From contig CM074696.1 of NCBI GenBank assembly GCA_037367355.1, positions 1,240,001 through 1,304,000 on the forward strand: a stretch of DNA of 64,000 bases. The letters are read 5' to 3'. The notes beneath the pieces were generated by a model. It saw nothing but the letters and a program-made list of their open reading frames with translations. It was not told the DNA's origin and searched no databases. This stretch comes from Neoscytalidium dimidiatum. Its lineage: Eukaryota; Ascomycota; Dothideomycetes; Botryosphaeriales; Botryosphaeriaceae. Numbering within the stretch: position 1 is the first letter of the stretch; each line of letters begins with the position of its first letter. Below, piece after piece: positions 24,933 through 36,206 of the stretch. A program made the position numbers and the translations under genes.

Positions 24933-26388
24933 ACGATTTGCATTCAGGATCGAAAAGGATGGCAAGAGAGCATATGATATTAAACCAAATCTAGAGATGC
25001 CCATCGTCTCTTTTCAGCAGTGTCTGTTGTACATAGGTTCAGGGGCGTTTAAATCAGTTTGCGAGCCGAAACACTTTCAGCAGTTTTGCAAGCAAGTAAC
25101 TTTAAAAAAAAAAAAAAAAAAAAACGGCCAACGGACGAGAGAAAGAAGTGATGAAAGTACGAGGTCTATTTGATTTCAATTCTTTTGATCCTCTCAGGTG
25201 AATAGGTATCAGCCTTTTGGGCCGTGTTTTTCGCATACGTATCAATAGGATAAGTCATATGTTAATCGTGGAAGGCCAAGTAACGTACTGAGATGAATTT
25301 TCGGAAAGGTGCAATAGGGACAATGCTGTAGATTCTCACTCTGAAAAGAAGAAACAAAATTACTAGCAAGTTTAATAATGGAGGATGTCATCTATAAATC
25401 ATGCCCCAGAGCTATCAGTCACCGCTACGCCTCATGATTTATTGTATATCAAATAGTCTACACCGTGTTATACCTTACTAGCATCCCTGACAGCGTTTAG
25501 ATTCTCATTGGTATTTTGATATATTTTTATTTTGTCACTAATCGAATGTTCTCGTCTGAGCTTGCGAATCTCATCGTGGCCGCCGTGCGTGGATACTTAA
25601 AATCAGTGACCTGACCTTGTCCCACGGCCTCTCGTTTCTGAGGAATGGCGAAGGGAAGGAGATTGATGTGATGGTAGAGAGTAGAAGATTTGTATTCTCC
25701 GGAAGCTACTGTGAGGCTGGTAGAGGATACTTAACTGGAGCCTGCTGCAATCGCAACCTTGCCACACTTACCTTGACGATATTTTCACCTGCCCGTAGTA
25801 TCGTCGGCCGGTAAGGTGGAGTAGGGTTGAAAGCAGAGGGCGGAGGAGTGTGAGAAGTGACGAGTGTTGGTGATACGTGCCCAGGCAATCCCCCACCCTT
25901 CTTTTTTTTTTTTTTTTTTTTAAATTTTTGGAACTGGTGCTCTAGTGTGGAAAGAAGGGTAATAGACGACGTGTGGCAAGGTTCCTATATGGCAATCCGC
26001 GTCTGCAAGAGTTTCCTTAGGCTAGATGCGTTCGGCCAGAGCTTAGCATTCGTTTCCTAATCACAGCATTCTACGGCCGAGGTAACTTCTGTCCAAATGC
26101 AGCCAGCCGTGATCCGTTGCGAGCTCCCGGGCCCTTGTACCCTATGAGGCTGTGGTCTCACCACGACGCTTGCCATCTGCTCGCCATCCACTCACTCTGC
26201 TCCGAGCTCTGGCAACGCTTGCTTGCAGTTGAGGCTTTCTCTCGTGGTTGGTTGGCCTTAGGGTAGCACATCTATAAGATGAACCACTTCAACTGCCCAT
26301 AAGACTACCCGACCATCGCAAAACTTGGAGATCGACTTCGTTCAACACATGGGCAAAAGAGGACAGGAGAAGCACATGGCAAAAAGAC
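24933..26388. other. Intergenic, AT-rich, with A and T homopolymers
   Basis: This 1.5-kb stretch has an A21 run at 25104-25124 and a T20 run at 25902-25921. The frame at 25617-25814 (+) has no recognisable product. It carries the 3' flank of NUXM and little else that can be supported. Confidence 0.5.
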
Positions 26389-26473
26389 TGGACGAATAGG
26401 GGATCGAACCCTAGACCTCCCGCATTCGAGATGTTTCTGCAAAGCGGGCGCTCTACCACTGAGCTATACGCCC
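26389..26473 (-). tRNA. tRNA-Ala(UGC) with a 13-nt intron
   Basis: The minus strand starts GGGCGTATAGCTCAGTGG, with a typical D-arm and A box, and ends in a T-arm TAGGG-TTCGATC-CCCTA. The anticodon stem is CCCGC/GCGGG, with anticodon TGC at 26441-26439. Thirteen extra nucleotides follow position 37, the standard place for a nuclear tRNA intron, giving 72 nt after splicing plus discriminator A. The acceptor stem has one T-T mismatch (position 6-67) and one G-T pair. Confidence 0.93.
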
Positions 26474-27073
26474 AATTGATGGAAGGTGGATTGCTTCCAA
26501 ACAATATATTATCTTAGATTTGAAAGTGGCTAGCTTCGAGAGTCACAAGTACGATGCAGACTGGAGCTAAGATAACAACATCCCTGCCATCGCTACATGC
26601 TTTGGCGGAACACAGTTTTGCCATCCCAGAGTCGAACTTCTTAAATGGTTTGAAATGTCCTTCGGAATTACTGTATCAAGAGCCGCGTTATCCTCGTAAA
26701 TGTGGGCTGTGTGATAGGGACCGCATGTGTACCATTTCTTATTATCCTCTCTAAAATATGTCTAATGACCGTGAACATTGGGCCAGCATCAAGGAGAAGA
26801 TCCCTCATGGGGCCTTTAATTCGGGTAGCACTTTCCTGCTAAGCCGAAGATCCGCGTAGTGGTTGCAGATAGGCCTGTCAAGCAAAGCGATAACCGATGC
26901 AGTAGATAGTAAACGCCGGGTGCTTGATAGCATGCGCATGAGGAGAGACGGCAGGAAAAATTGAGAGAAACCGATACGCCCTCAAGCCAGATATCACCCG
27001 ACACTTCCGAACGCCGTACCCGCTTCCAAATCAATGATTAGTATCACAAGGAGATGACGTGCTTGTTTGTCAC
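26474..27073. other. Intergenic between tRNA-Ala and UBC6
   Basis: These 600 bp hold the tRNA 5' flank and the UBC6 3' flank. Nothing further is recognised. Confidence 0.5.
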
Positions 27074-27895
27074 TCAGTTCGTTTCGACGCCAAGCACGCG
27101 GGTAACCAGGACGTAGCCGAACAGGAAGACAGCACCGATAAGATACTTGTTGCGACTCAGCCAGCCCTGGCCAGCGTCCCTTGCGACCTGGCCTCCCTCC
27201 ACAACTGCACCCAAGCTGCCGCTGCCAACGGGGCGCCTCCGTAGAGCGGCAGCCTCGGGAGCGCACGCACCGTGGCCATCGGTCTGCTGGGACTGCGGCA
27301 TGCCGGTAGCAGGATCAATCTTGTTTTCCTTCATCCAGCGCCAGTTCTCAGCGTCAAGTTCGGGCCATTCCTGGCGGAACTTGGTACCGCCGTCTCCCGC
27401 TTTGATGGCACCGGCACCGCCCGACCTGGGACGTGTAGCAGCGGCATGTGAACCGCCACCGGTGGAGTTCCACCAGCGGGATCGACTAGCGAACAGGCGA
27501 CGCTCGGCATCGGAGGCGCGCACGCTGCCGGTGGTCATCTCCTCGCTCGTCATGAAGCTCATAAGGCCAATCAGGATGGTGCTGACCTCCCAGGCCGGGT
27601 TGAAGCTCTTGGGGTGGAAGTCGGATATGCTGAGGCAGAGGCGTGTCGAGGGCTGGAAGCGACCGGAGGGCGTGTGCATGCGGATGGCAGGCGGGGCGAA
27701 GGGATAGTCGGGCGGGAACATGAGGGTGCCCCAGTACTGACCGCCGTCATACGGGGTGCCGGGCGGGCCGGTGAGGACGTAGTGCCATTCGAGGATGTTG
27801 TTCTCGGATGGGTGGGCAACGATGTAGGGCGGAGGGTTCTGAGAGATAGTCTTGTACTCGCGCGTCAAGCGCTTTGTCGCCTGAGGGGTGGCCAT
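27074..27895 (-). CDS. UBC6: Tail-anchored ubiquitin-conjugating enzyme E2
   Basis: Ubc6 (UBE2J type) is the ER-membrane E2 that works with Doa10 in ER-associated degradation. It is a single exon of 273 aa. The UBC core starts at once (TKRLTREYKTI), with WHYVLTGPPGTPYDGG and YPFAPPAIRM. The catalytic cysteine is Cys87 in RLCLSISDFHPKSFNPAW; the UBC6 class lacks the usual HPN, as here. A Gly/Ala-rich linker leads to a C-terminal hydrophobic helix of about 19 residues (YLIGAVFLFGYVLVTRVLG) followed by four polar residues, a tail anchor. It is divergent from SAM50 across 547 bp. Confidence 0.95.
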   Translation of the reverse strand: MATPQATKRLTREYKTISQNPPPYIVAHPSENNILEWHYVLTGPPGTPYDGGQYWGTLMFPPDYPFAPPAIRMHTPSGRFQPSTRLCLSISDFHPKSFNPAWEVSTILIGLMSFMTSEEMTTGSVRASDAERRLFASRSRWWNSTGGGSHAAATRPRSGGAGAIKAGDGGTKFRQEWPELDAENWRWMKENKIDPATGMPQSQQTDGHGACAPEAAALRRRPVGSGSLGAVVEGGQVARDAGQGWLSRNKYLIGAVFLFGYVLVTRVLGVETN

Positions 27896-28442
27896 GGCGG
27901 GTGAAGTGGCGGGAGCAGCGGTGGGCGGATGGCCGTCTGCGCAATGCGTCGGTGGGGTAGAAGGACGCGGGTGGGACAGAGAATGGCGCTGGACTGGAGG
28001 GGCGCGGTGGAGCAGTGATTAGGAGGAGAGGGGGGGAAGAGTACGGCGTTGCTCAAGGTGAGGCAGGCGAGGTTGACAGGTATGGAAACGACGGAGGCGG
28101 AGCGGATGATGAATGAGCAAGCACCCGAGCGCCAAGCAACGATTACTCGCAGCGCGCAAAGAACGTGCCGCCGCTTGATCGGCCAGAGAAAACCTCGTCT
28201 GGGATCCAGCTGTTTCTCCGCACTTGTTCTGCCCTCTGACGAACGGCATACCTTGTTGGACGGCCGTCTGAATGAAGAGCGAAGGCAGGCGTGCTTGATA
28301 GGTTGCCGGTAGGCCGACCGCTGTCCGAGCGCCATTGGAAGTCGGCGCGCGAGCTGCCGCACTGCCGCCCTCAGCGTCACCATCATCGAGTCCCATCATA
28401 CCACAGCCCGCTCCCCAACTGCCACAGCAGCCTGCGAGCCCA
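27896..28442. promoter_or_regulatory. Divergent intergenic region, UBC6 / SAM50
   Basis: These 547 bp lie between the two start codons and should carry both promoters. No TATA box is evident. Confidence 0.55.
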
Positions 28443-30119
28443 ATGGCGTCGCCACAGGACGACCATGTATGTCTCTACGCCTGAGCTTTGCGCTACCTCG
28501 TCGCGCCTTCTGACCAACCTTGCAGGTGTTCGAGAAGCTGAAGCAAAAAGTCGACCCGGCAGAGCTTCAGCGCCGCCAGCGAGAGGTCAACGAGCGCATG
28601 GCCGCCCAGTACGAGAGGGCACAGGCTCGCCAGGCCGAGCTGGTACGCCGGCGATTGCTACTGCAACCGAATGCCCCTGCTGACTTCTCCAGGTTGGCAG
28701 CAACTTCACACTGCCCGTGACCATCTCCTCTGTCCGCGTACTACACGCACAGCACACCCGTCATTCCTTTCTCGAGCGCGTCTTTAGCCCGCTACTAAGC
28801 GCCAACAGCGAAGCTTCATACACGCTGGAAGATGCCCTGGCGGACATCGGTGGCGCCGTCAACAAGCTCGAGAAATTCGGTCTGTTTCCGGTGCCCTGCC
28901 GCACCATGCATGCTCGCTCACACTTAAAACAGGCATCTTCAAGTCGCCCATCTCTGTCTTCATTGACAAGCCCGATAAGTTGGACCCCAGCACAAGTGCA
29001 ACCGACATCGACGTGTATCTGCACGCCCGCGAGCGCTCCCGCTACACTATCAAGACTGGGACAGAGGCTGGCTCGGCCGAGGGCTCTGCCTATGCGAGTG
29101 CTCAATTGCGCAACTTGCTTGGCGGCGCCGAGTCGTTGAATGCACATGCGTCGGCTGGCACGCGTACACGCTCCGCCTACTCTGCCTATTTCGACACTCC
29201 CATCCTCAGCAACCCGGACCTACGCTGGGAAATTGGTGGTCTGGCGAGCTCGACGCTGAAGAGCTGGGCCAGCCATGAGGAAGTGCTAAAGGGAGGATCT
29301 ACCAAGCTCAAGTGGCAGACTTCAGGCGGCCATCGTCATGAGCTTGCATACTCGGGCTTCTGGAGACAGATCACCGGTCTCGACGCAAACGCCTCGCCTA
29401 CCGTTCGTGCTGACGCTGGAGATTCCTTCAAGTCCAGCGTATCCCATACCTACACCCTCGACCGCCGTGATTTCCCGCTCCTTCCTTCCCGTGGTTACTT
29501 GCTCAAGACCGTGGCCGAGCTCGCCGGCGGACCGCTGAAGGGGGATGTCGGCTTCGGCAAACTTGAGCTGGAATCGCAGGCAGCCCTGCCCTTTCCCCCG
29601 ATTCCCGGCGTTGCTCTCACCACTAGTCTCCGCGCGGGCTTGCTTCACCCGTGGACCGATGGCAACGGCAAGCCGACGCCGTCGCGAATCAACGATCGCT
29701 TTCAGCTGGGAGGTCCTACCGACGTCCGGGGCTTCCGGCTCGCAGGTCTCGGCCCCCGCGACGGCCCCGATGCCGTTGGCGGTGATGTCTTTGCCGCTGG
29801 CAGTGCAAGCCTCCTGCTGCCGCTTCCGCGGGTTGGCGCTGAGACGCCACTCCGCCTACAAGCTTTTGTCAACGCTGGACGTCTGCTTGCGTTGAAGGAA
29901 AGGAAAGACAGCGAGGGCAATGCGAATGTGACCGAGAGCCTGAAGGCAACGCTGCAGGAGCTGAAGAATGGCCTTCCGAGCGCTGCTGCCGGTGTCGGAC
30001 TGGTATATGCTCATCCCGTTGCGCGGTTCGAAGTCAACTTCTCGCTGCCGCTTGTGCTTCGCAAGGGCGAGCAGGGTCGGAAAGGACTGCATTTTGGCGT
30101 TGGGATCGAATTCATGTAG
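28443..30119 (+). CDS. SAM50: SAM50/Tob55, outer-membrane beta-barrel assembly core
   Basis: Sam50 is the Omp85-family pore of the mitochondrial sorting and assembly machinery, which inserts beta-barrel proteins. Exons are 28443-28466, 28526-28642, 28693-28879 and 28933-30119 (introns 59, 50 and 53 nt), giving 504 aa. The first exon is only 24 nt (MASPQDDH). A charged helix (VFEKLKQKVDPAELQRR) precedes a single POTRA-like domain (around residues 50-130, with GGAVNKLEKFGIFKSPISVF across a junction). The rest is a 16-strand-type barrel with many Gly/aromatic strands, the family motif QLGGPTDVRGFRLAGLGPRD, and a last strand LHFGVGIEFM that acts as the barrel signal. Confidence 0.94.
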
Positions 30120-31964
30120 AAAGCGGACGGCTGTAGGAATAAGCGAGAAACAAAGATTAATATCCCAGTTCAACTTCAGATGAAAGGCCAACACCCTCAA
30201 CTCCCCGCCGGAAGAAAGTTGGGATGGGCCGAGCCCGTCGTGTAGCCCGATGCCGGATTTAGAACCAGGGAACATGGACAGCGTAGTTGCATACGGACGG
30301 TAATCATGCCGGACTTTCGACATTCTCTGCGTGCCGTGCGCGTTCTACCGCGTAATCTTGCCACGAGCTTCCTAGACGTCCCTCATCGTCCCAGCTGCTC
30401 ACCCAACGTAATTCTCCACGTCCAGCCAGTCGACCGGAGCAAGGGAGAAGCTGCAGTTTGGCGGCCTCAAAGGTTAATCAGCAGCACTGCCCAGTTCAGC
30501 TGCAGCTGTGCCGCCGCGGCTTATGCCGAGCGCACCAAAGGTCACCAGCGTCCAGCCGATACTGAATTGCGGACCGAAATGGGCAATCCGCATCCGATAC
30601 CAACGTTCCCCGTGGGGATCCAAGACAAGCGCCCGCACATGGCGGAGCATGGCGCCAAGAGATCCAAGATCTCCGCCTCCGCGCTGCCTCATCTGCCTGA
30701 CCGCCGTAGCGCGCCCAACCTTGCCTTACTTCTCAGAACGGCTTTTTCCCCGAGCCTTCTGCCTGGTCACGGTTGGACTCGCATCCAGAGCTTTGGTGCC
30801 GCAAGGGAACTTGGCGCGGGGTCGCCGTACCTTGGCAGAGGCGGAATCTGCTTGCCATTGGGCCCAGCCGCTGCGCCGCCTGCATTTAACAATTCACTCT
30901 TCTTTAGAGGTCGCAACCTACCAGCCTCGTGGACTGTGACCAGATAGATCCAGACTGTCGCCATTCACCGGCCTGCTGAGACGTCTTATCTAGCTCTACG
31001 CACAGCCAAGTGCTAGCACACGGCATTCTCCTCGCCAAACGGCTATGCTCTCCCCGTCGCCAGCTCAGTGAAGAAGAGCATATCATTTGGAGTGGGTGCA
31101 CCCTGCCCGGGAAGCATGACAAGCTGATTGCCTAGCTCATGAGGATATTGCGACGCAAGCGCCGAATCAGTCGAGAGTGTTGCCCAGAATCACCTAGCCA
31201 GTTACGCTCGTGCCGCGATCAATACCGAGAGGTCGCATGCACACTTTTTCCAGCTTGGTTGATCGCTCACGGCAGTGATGTGCTCATCTGTATGGCTTGC
31301 AGATGCTGTAACGCTCCATCTCCGGGGCTTGGGAGGCGCTTCCTAGTCTCCGGGCACCAGGTCTCGTACATGCGCGCCACTTCTTCTCGTGCTACGAGCT
31401 AATACCAACGTCATGCAGAAAGCATGTTCAAGCGGGAGGAAAGCAAGCACAAGAATCCTTCGGCCTCATTCTGATACGATATTCCGCCGATGGATTCCGC
31501 AAACGTCGGCAGCCCGAAGGCGCGCCAGAATCCGAACCGGGACGAGCCCACGCCCCTTTACTTGGCCGTGACCCAGACGTCGGGGGCAATTGACATAGAT
31601 GGAGTGTTGCAGGCCATCTCCCAAGCAAACGCCCAGATGTTGACCCCGCATCAGCCCACCCACCATGGGTTGGGACGTGGTCACTGAATGATGTTTCGCG
31701 GGTGGAGCCCGGTCAGTATGCTTCTCGTTTCCAAGACGCTTTTTCCGCCGCTGTCTGGTTGGCTTGTCGGAGCGGAGTCTGTTGGCTGTTGGGCGGAGGG
31801 AGTCTTGGTCTGCTGGTGCCAAACTATATATGCCCTTCTTGTCTTCTCTTGTGGCAAGACAGGAGTGCTCTTGTTTTGAGCCTTCCGCAAGCTTGGGTCC
31901 GATCTTGTACATTCTTCGAAAAGCCCCTTCAGCCTCTAGTCGGATCTATCTCCAGATTGCAAAC
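30120..31964. other. Intergenic between SAM50 and MFS transporter
   Basis: This 1.8-kb stretch is GC-rich on the left. The frames at 30306-30947 (+) and 30474-30692 (-) overlap on opposite strands and neither shows a known domain. The right end is the MFS promoter with a TATA box. Confidence 0.5.
31825..31831 (+). promoter_or_regulatory. TATA box of the MFS transporter
   Basis: TATATAT lies 134-140 bp upstream of the transporter ATG, on the same strand, in an otherwise GC-rich region. TATA promoters often mark regulated genes, which suits a nutrient transporter. Confidence 0.5.
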
Positions 31965-33691
31965 ATGTCGGACCCCATCATGGAAAAGAAGCAGGCGGCC
32001 CACACGGAGCACATAGAGGATTTCGATGACGAGAAGTTGAAGCAGAATGCCGCGAAGCAAGACTATTCCGGCGCTGCTGAGAAGACTGATCCCGTCGAGA
32101 TCGCTCTTGTCAGGAAGCTGGATAGATGGATTATGGTAAGTCCAGAGCGCTTTATACCCCCACTACCGCCGTAGCTAACCTCTTGACAGCCTATGCTGTG
32201 GTCAATGTACTGGCTCAATTACCTCGATGTAAGTAAACTCAGTACACTCCAATAAATGTGACGATTGCTAAAGATGGGCAGCGCAATGCCATTGCTCTCG
32301 CCCGTCTGAACGATTTGGAGGAAGATCTTAATCTCACTGGAACTCAATACCAGACTTGCGTTAGTATTCTGTTCGTCGGCTATCTGCTGGGACAGGTTCC
32401 CAGCAACATGTTCCTGACGCGTACTCGCCCCTCCTGGTACATGGGAATTTGGTATGTATATCTCCCTTTGCTATTGCGTATTTAGCACACTAAACAGTTC
32501 TAGTATGATGCTCTGGGCCGTCGTGTCTGCCCTCACGGCTTTGTCTAAGGATTACAAGGGTCTGCTTCTCACCAGATTCTTCCTCGGTGTCACAGAGGCT
32601 CCTTATTACCCCGGTGCTCTGTACATGCTCAGCATCTTCTACACTCGTAAAGAGATCGCTACGCGCATCAGTATCCTCTACACCGGCAATATCCTAGCCA
32701 CTGCCTTCGCTGGCCTGATCGCGGCGGGGATTTTCCACGGAATGGACGATCTCGCCGGCATCTCCGGCTGGCGATGGCTATTTATTCTTCAGGGCGTTGT
32801 GACTTTCGTCATAGCGATTATCGGCTGCTTCATCCTGCCCGATTTCCCTCACAACACCAAGTGGCTCACCCCTGACGAGAGGCAGCTCGCCCAAGCGAGA
32901 GTTGAACGCGACACTGTTGGCCTCAAGGGTACAGGTAGCCCCTGGGAGGGCTTCAAGCAAGCAGCTTCCGACCCGAAAGTCTGGCTCTTTGCATTCATGC
33001 AGCACCAGCATCTGGCTGCCAACGGCTTCAAGAACTTCGTAAGCATCTACATCCACACCACCTATCAAGGAAAATTAATCCTGATTCCCGCGAACAGTTC
33101 CCCACTGTCGTCGAGACCCTCGGCTTCAGCACGACCATCACCCTCGTCCTGACCTGCCCCCCGTATGTCATCGCCGGCATCGTATCCATCGCCGTTTCGT
33201 GGTCGTCCGGCCGCTTCAACGAGCGCACGTGGCACATCACTATTTCCAAGCTGGTCGCCATCTTCGGCTTCGTCCTCGGCGCCGCCACGCTAAACACGGG
33301 TGCGCGGTACTTCGCCATGGTCGTCTTCGCCATCGGCACATACGGCGTCAACTCTATCGTCTTGGGCTGGGTCGGCGCTACCTGCGGCCAGACGCCCGAG
33401 AAGAAAGCAGTAGCGCTGAGCATCGTAAACACTGTAGCTAACATTTCTTTCATCTGGACTCCGGTAAGCTGCTTCACTGCCCCCCAAATGGTATGGGACT
33501 CATTTCTAATGGTCATGTAGTACCTTTGGTTCGATGCGGACGCCCCTCGTTACGCTGTCGCCATGGGTTCGAGTGCCGGGTTCAGTCTGCTGTGCTTCGT
33601 CTGCGCTTGGATAATGAAATTCATCCTGATACGCAAGAACAAGAAGATGAGGCAGTCGCAAGACGAGACGGCTCTCTTTTACGCCTACTAA
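31965..33691 (+). CDS. MFS transporter, anion:cation symporter (Dal5/allantoate permease) family
   Basis: This plasma-membrane proton-coupled carrier of small organic anions belongs to the family of allantoate, nicotinate and pantothenate permeases; the substrate cannot be told from sequence. Exons are 31965-32135, 32190-32228, 32282-32451, 32504-33038, 33098-33463 and 33521-33691 (483 aa), with introns of 54, 53, 52, 59 and 57 nt. Hallmarks are MYWLNYLDRNAIALARL in TM1, GYLLGQVPSNMFLTR, TRFFLGVTEAPYYPGALYML, a WRWLFILQG loop before TM6 and a cytosolic central loop. About twelve hydrophobic segments are visible. At the third junction an acceptor 6 nt earlier (after the CAG at 32496-32498) is also in frame and would add two Ser. 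Confidence 0.9.
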
Positions 33692-34842
33692 ACGTTTCGT
33701 CTTGTCAATAGCAGATATGGGATTGGCCATCAGAGCAAAGAGGATACTACAAGGTTGAGAGAGTGAAAAAATTATGTTGTTTATTACGAAATGAATTGAG
33801 GGGTTCTCTCACGAGTAACTCATATCATACACGCTTTGTCTCGCTCCACTGACTTATGTCCAAATAAAGTGATCAGACCTCTTCAGAGAATTTGTAATTA
33901 TGAATTATCGACGGTGACAATCGCACTCGACTTCGTATTAGCAGGGGCAAACTGCGTAATAGTTTTGATAGATACTGTCAGTCTCACTTTTGTAAGATTC
34001 CCGATACAGCTTACCTCCACAACATAGCATTTCTGTGAACATCGCAACCACTGTATCAAAATCACATAGTGCTGCATCTAAAGCCAGATGACTTGCCTCA
34101 TCGGCCACCGGTCAACGAGCTCCAGGTCTGGAATGTCTCAGCAGTCTGCTCCCCAAGATAAGAAAATGTGGCTGGTGACAAGACAGCGGCAAGGCCTTAG
34201 CACTCGGCGCGCCCATCTAGCTGTAAGCCACAGCAGTTCCGAGTTATTCCGGCGCACCGGTTTATTGGCCGAAAACAGAGAGTGCCCGTGTGGACATAAT
34301 TCCCGTTATTATTCTAGCAACAATGTGGGTTGCCCCACTTGGTGTTGCTGTGCATACCCAGAAGGATGAAAGCAAGAGAGACCACCGGGATATTACCAGA
34401 CAAAGAACCTAGGCAGCCAAAAGCCCCCCAAAGAAAGCCACTCCATAGGCGCCGAAACCTTCCGCTAATTGGATATGAGGTGCCGCATCCCTGAGTACCC
34501 GCATTGGCGTTCGAATAGTCCTTGATATCCGGCAAGGTGTCCTCTGTGGTGGTGAGAAAGGTCTTTGGCAGCTGGGAGGTTGCGTTTCTGCAGTAGCCAG
34601 GTAAAGCCACGTCTGTAAATCCAGTATCATTAGTGATCTAGTGATCATAGGGGCGAGTAACAATGAATAGCAACAATGACTGACCCAGCTGGAACTCATA
34701 TTCGTTTATGAAGCATATCTACTCACAGGTGGCGTTCCGAGGTTATACTGCCGAATTACAAATTTACTGCCGTGACTGATCGTGAAGCTTCAGAATCATT
34801 TTGCAAGCACACTCTTCTAAAACGTTCAAAGTGTACTGAATG
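33692..34842. other. Convergent 3' flanks with a possible gene remnant
   Basis: On the minus strand around 34409-34610, two overlapping frames each look partly protein-like (one with GYCRNATSQLPK, one with EGFGAYGVAFFGGLLAA). A GTCAGT donor and a TTTACAG acceptor lie just upstream. Together they could be a frameshifted remnant of a small secreted or membrane protein, but no family is recognised. The rest of the stretch holds nothing supported. Confidence 0.3.
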
Positions 34843-35810
34843 TCACTTCAGCCGGCGTCGGACTTTTGGGTTGTTTTTGCTGGCGGCTCTCGGCGACGAT
34901 TGCATTTCGTGCACTATCTGCTGCTGTAAAGCATCGTCGGTTTCGTCATTCTCATCCTCCTGATCTTTTTTATCTTCTGCTCCACCGCCGCCCTCATTCT
35001 CCGACGAGTCAGAAAATTGATTAACGCGATTGAGGGATTCGTCGTCTGAAGAGGACAATTCTTCCCCAGAAGTCGAACGTGCGGCTGATTCTGCGCCATT
35101 TGTGGTCCTACGGAGATATCAATCACAGTATTTTGTCGAGCCTTGCATGGATTGTTGAAAGACCAACGGCGGCGTGGGAATAGCTGGAGCATGACACCTA
35201 GCTCACCGCTGAGGCGCGCAGACCCTAGTATAATGGGCGTAACTGGCATATCCTTTCAAGAAAGACAAACGTACCTGTTCACGGATCTACGCCTCTTCCA
35301 TTCGACAATCAGACCCTTGCTCACGAAGGCCTTCGGTTCCCACGTGTCCCTATAAACTTCACCAGTCTTCGGGTCGTTGGCCCAAGAGACCTTGTAGCAG
35401 TATCTATTCTCATCGACGATACCCTGCGCAACGAATTCTTCGCCCTGCTTGTCCCCTTCCCATTCGTTGATGAGATTCTTGTTGGCGCAGGCCTTGGGGT
35501 GCCAGCTCGGGTCGTACGGGTCTCCGGTGTTGGGGTCATTCTCGTCCCATTCAATGAGGTATTCGGTGTCAGTCTCGTCAAGAATACGCTTTGCTTTGAA
35601 GAGAGGATTCTTGCGGGGTGTTGGGCCTTTCTTGTCGGCCTTCGCGCGCTTTTGCGGACGAGCTGAAAATGAACTCCGTTGAGACTTCGGTGGTCGTCCG
35701 CGTCCGCGCTTCTGCGGTAGCGGAGGAGGAGATCTCGCTGTAGGTCGGAGTTTCTCGGGAGATATGGGATGGGCCTTCGCGGGCCTGCCGCGGTTCCGCT
35801 TCGGTGCCAT
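34843..35810 (-). CDS. AT-hook protein with two tandem chromo-like modules
   Basis: Likely a chromatin-binding protein, 266 aa, from exons 35810-35275 and 35107-34843 (intron 167 nt, long for this genome). Residues 7-10 and 37-40 are AT-hook cores (RGRP), which bind the minor groove of AT-rich DNA. Residues ~71-118 (FKAKRILDETDTEYLIEW ... WHPKACANKNLINEWE) and ~124-173 (EEFVAQGIVDENRYCYKVSW ... WEPKAFVSKGLIVEWK) are two copies of a chromo-like fold. Both have an extended strand-2/3 loop of the form NDPxTGxxY. The C-terminus is acidic (SSDDES, EDKKDQEDEND), then basic. Chromo modules bind methylated histone tails in HP1-type proteins; here the ligand is unknown. No specific ortholog was recognised. 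Confidence 0.7.
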
Positions 35811-36206
35811 TTTCGTGGCCGCAATGGTGAGATCGAGAAGTAAACGGAGTTGTGGAGTGATTGGAGAAGGTAACGCGTCGACGCGTCAAGCTCCAACGCT
35901 CGGACCCCATGCCATCGCGACATCACAAGCAAGCTGCATCCACTCTTGCTTACCGTCTGTGAATGTCCCCAGTGTGGTTGACCACGCTCAGACGCCTTTT
36001 TTAATTTCTTGCTGATGACGTTAGTCCTTTACTCTACTCGCCGTACCTTTGGGCTTCTCTATCCATCTCAACCGGCTTGGCACGGGCCTTCCTATCCCTC
36101 ATCCAATGTATCCGGTCACATCAACCGCACAAAGCTTAATTCGAATGCATTAAATTAAGTCTATATAAGTTCTCTGACAGTTATGCATCAAAGATTGGTT
36201 ATCTAA
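35811..36206. other. Upstream region of the chromo protein / 3' flank of GT2
   Basis: These 396 bp lie between two minus-strand genes. A TATATAA-like element (CTATATAAG on +) lies near 36161-36169, about 355 bp upstream of the chromo gene start. Nothing else is seen. Confidence 0.45.

Noticed and set aside
30306..30947. 213-aa frame in the SAM50-MFS intergenic region
   Set aside because: GC-rich stretch open on both strands at once, no domain and no splice-linked continuation.
36161..36169. TATATAA as promoter of a plus-strand gene
   Set aside because: No plus-strand gene follows; only a weak case for the chromo gene on the minus strand remains, so it is not listed as a separate site.
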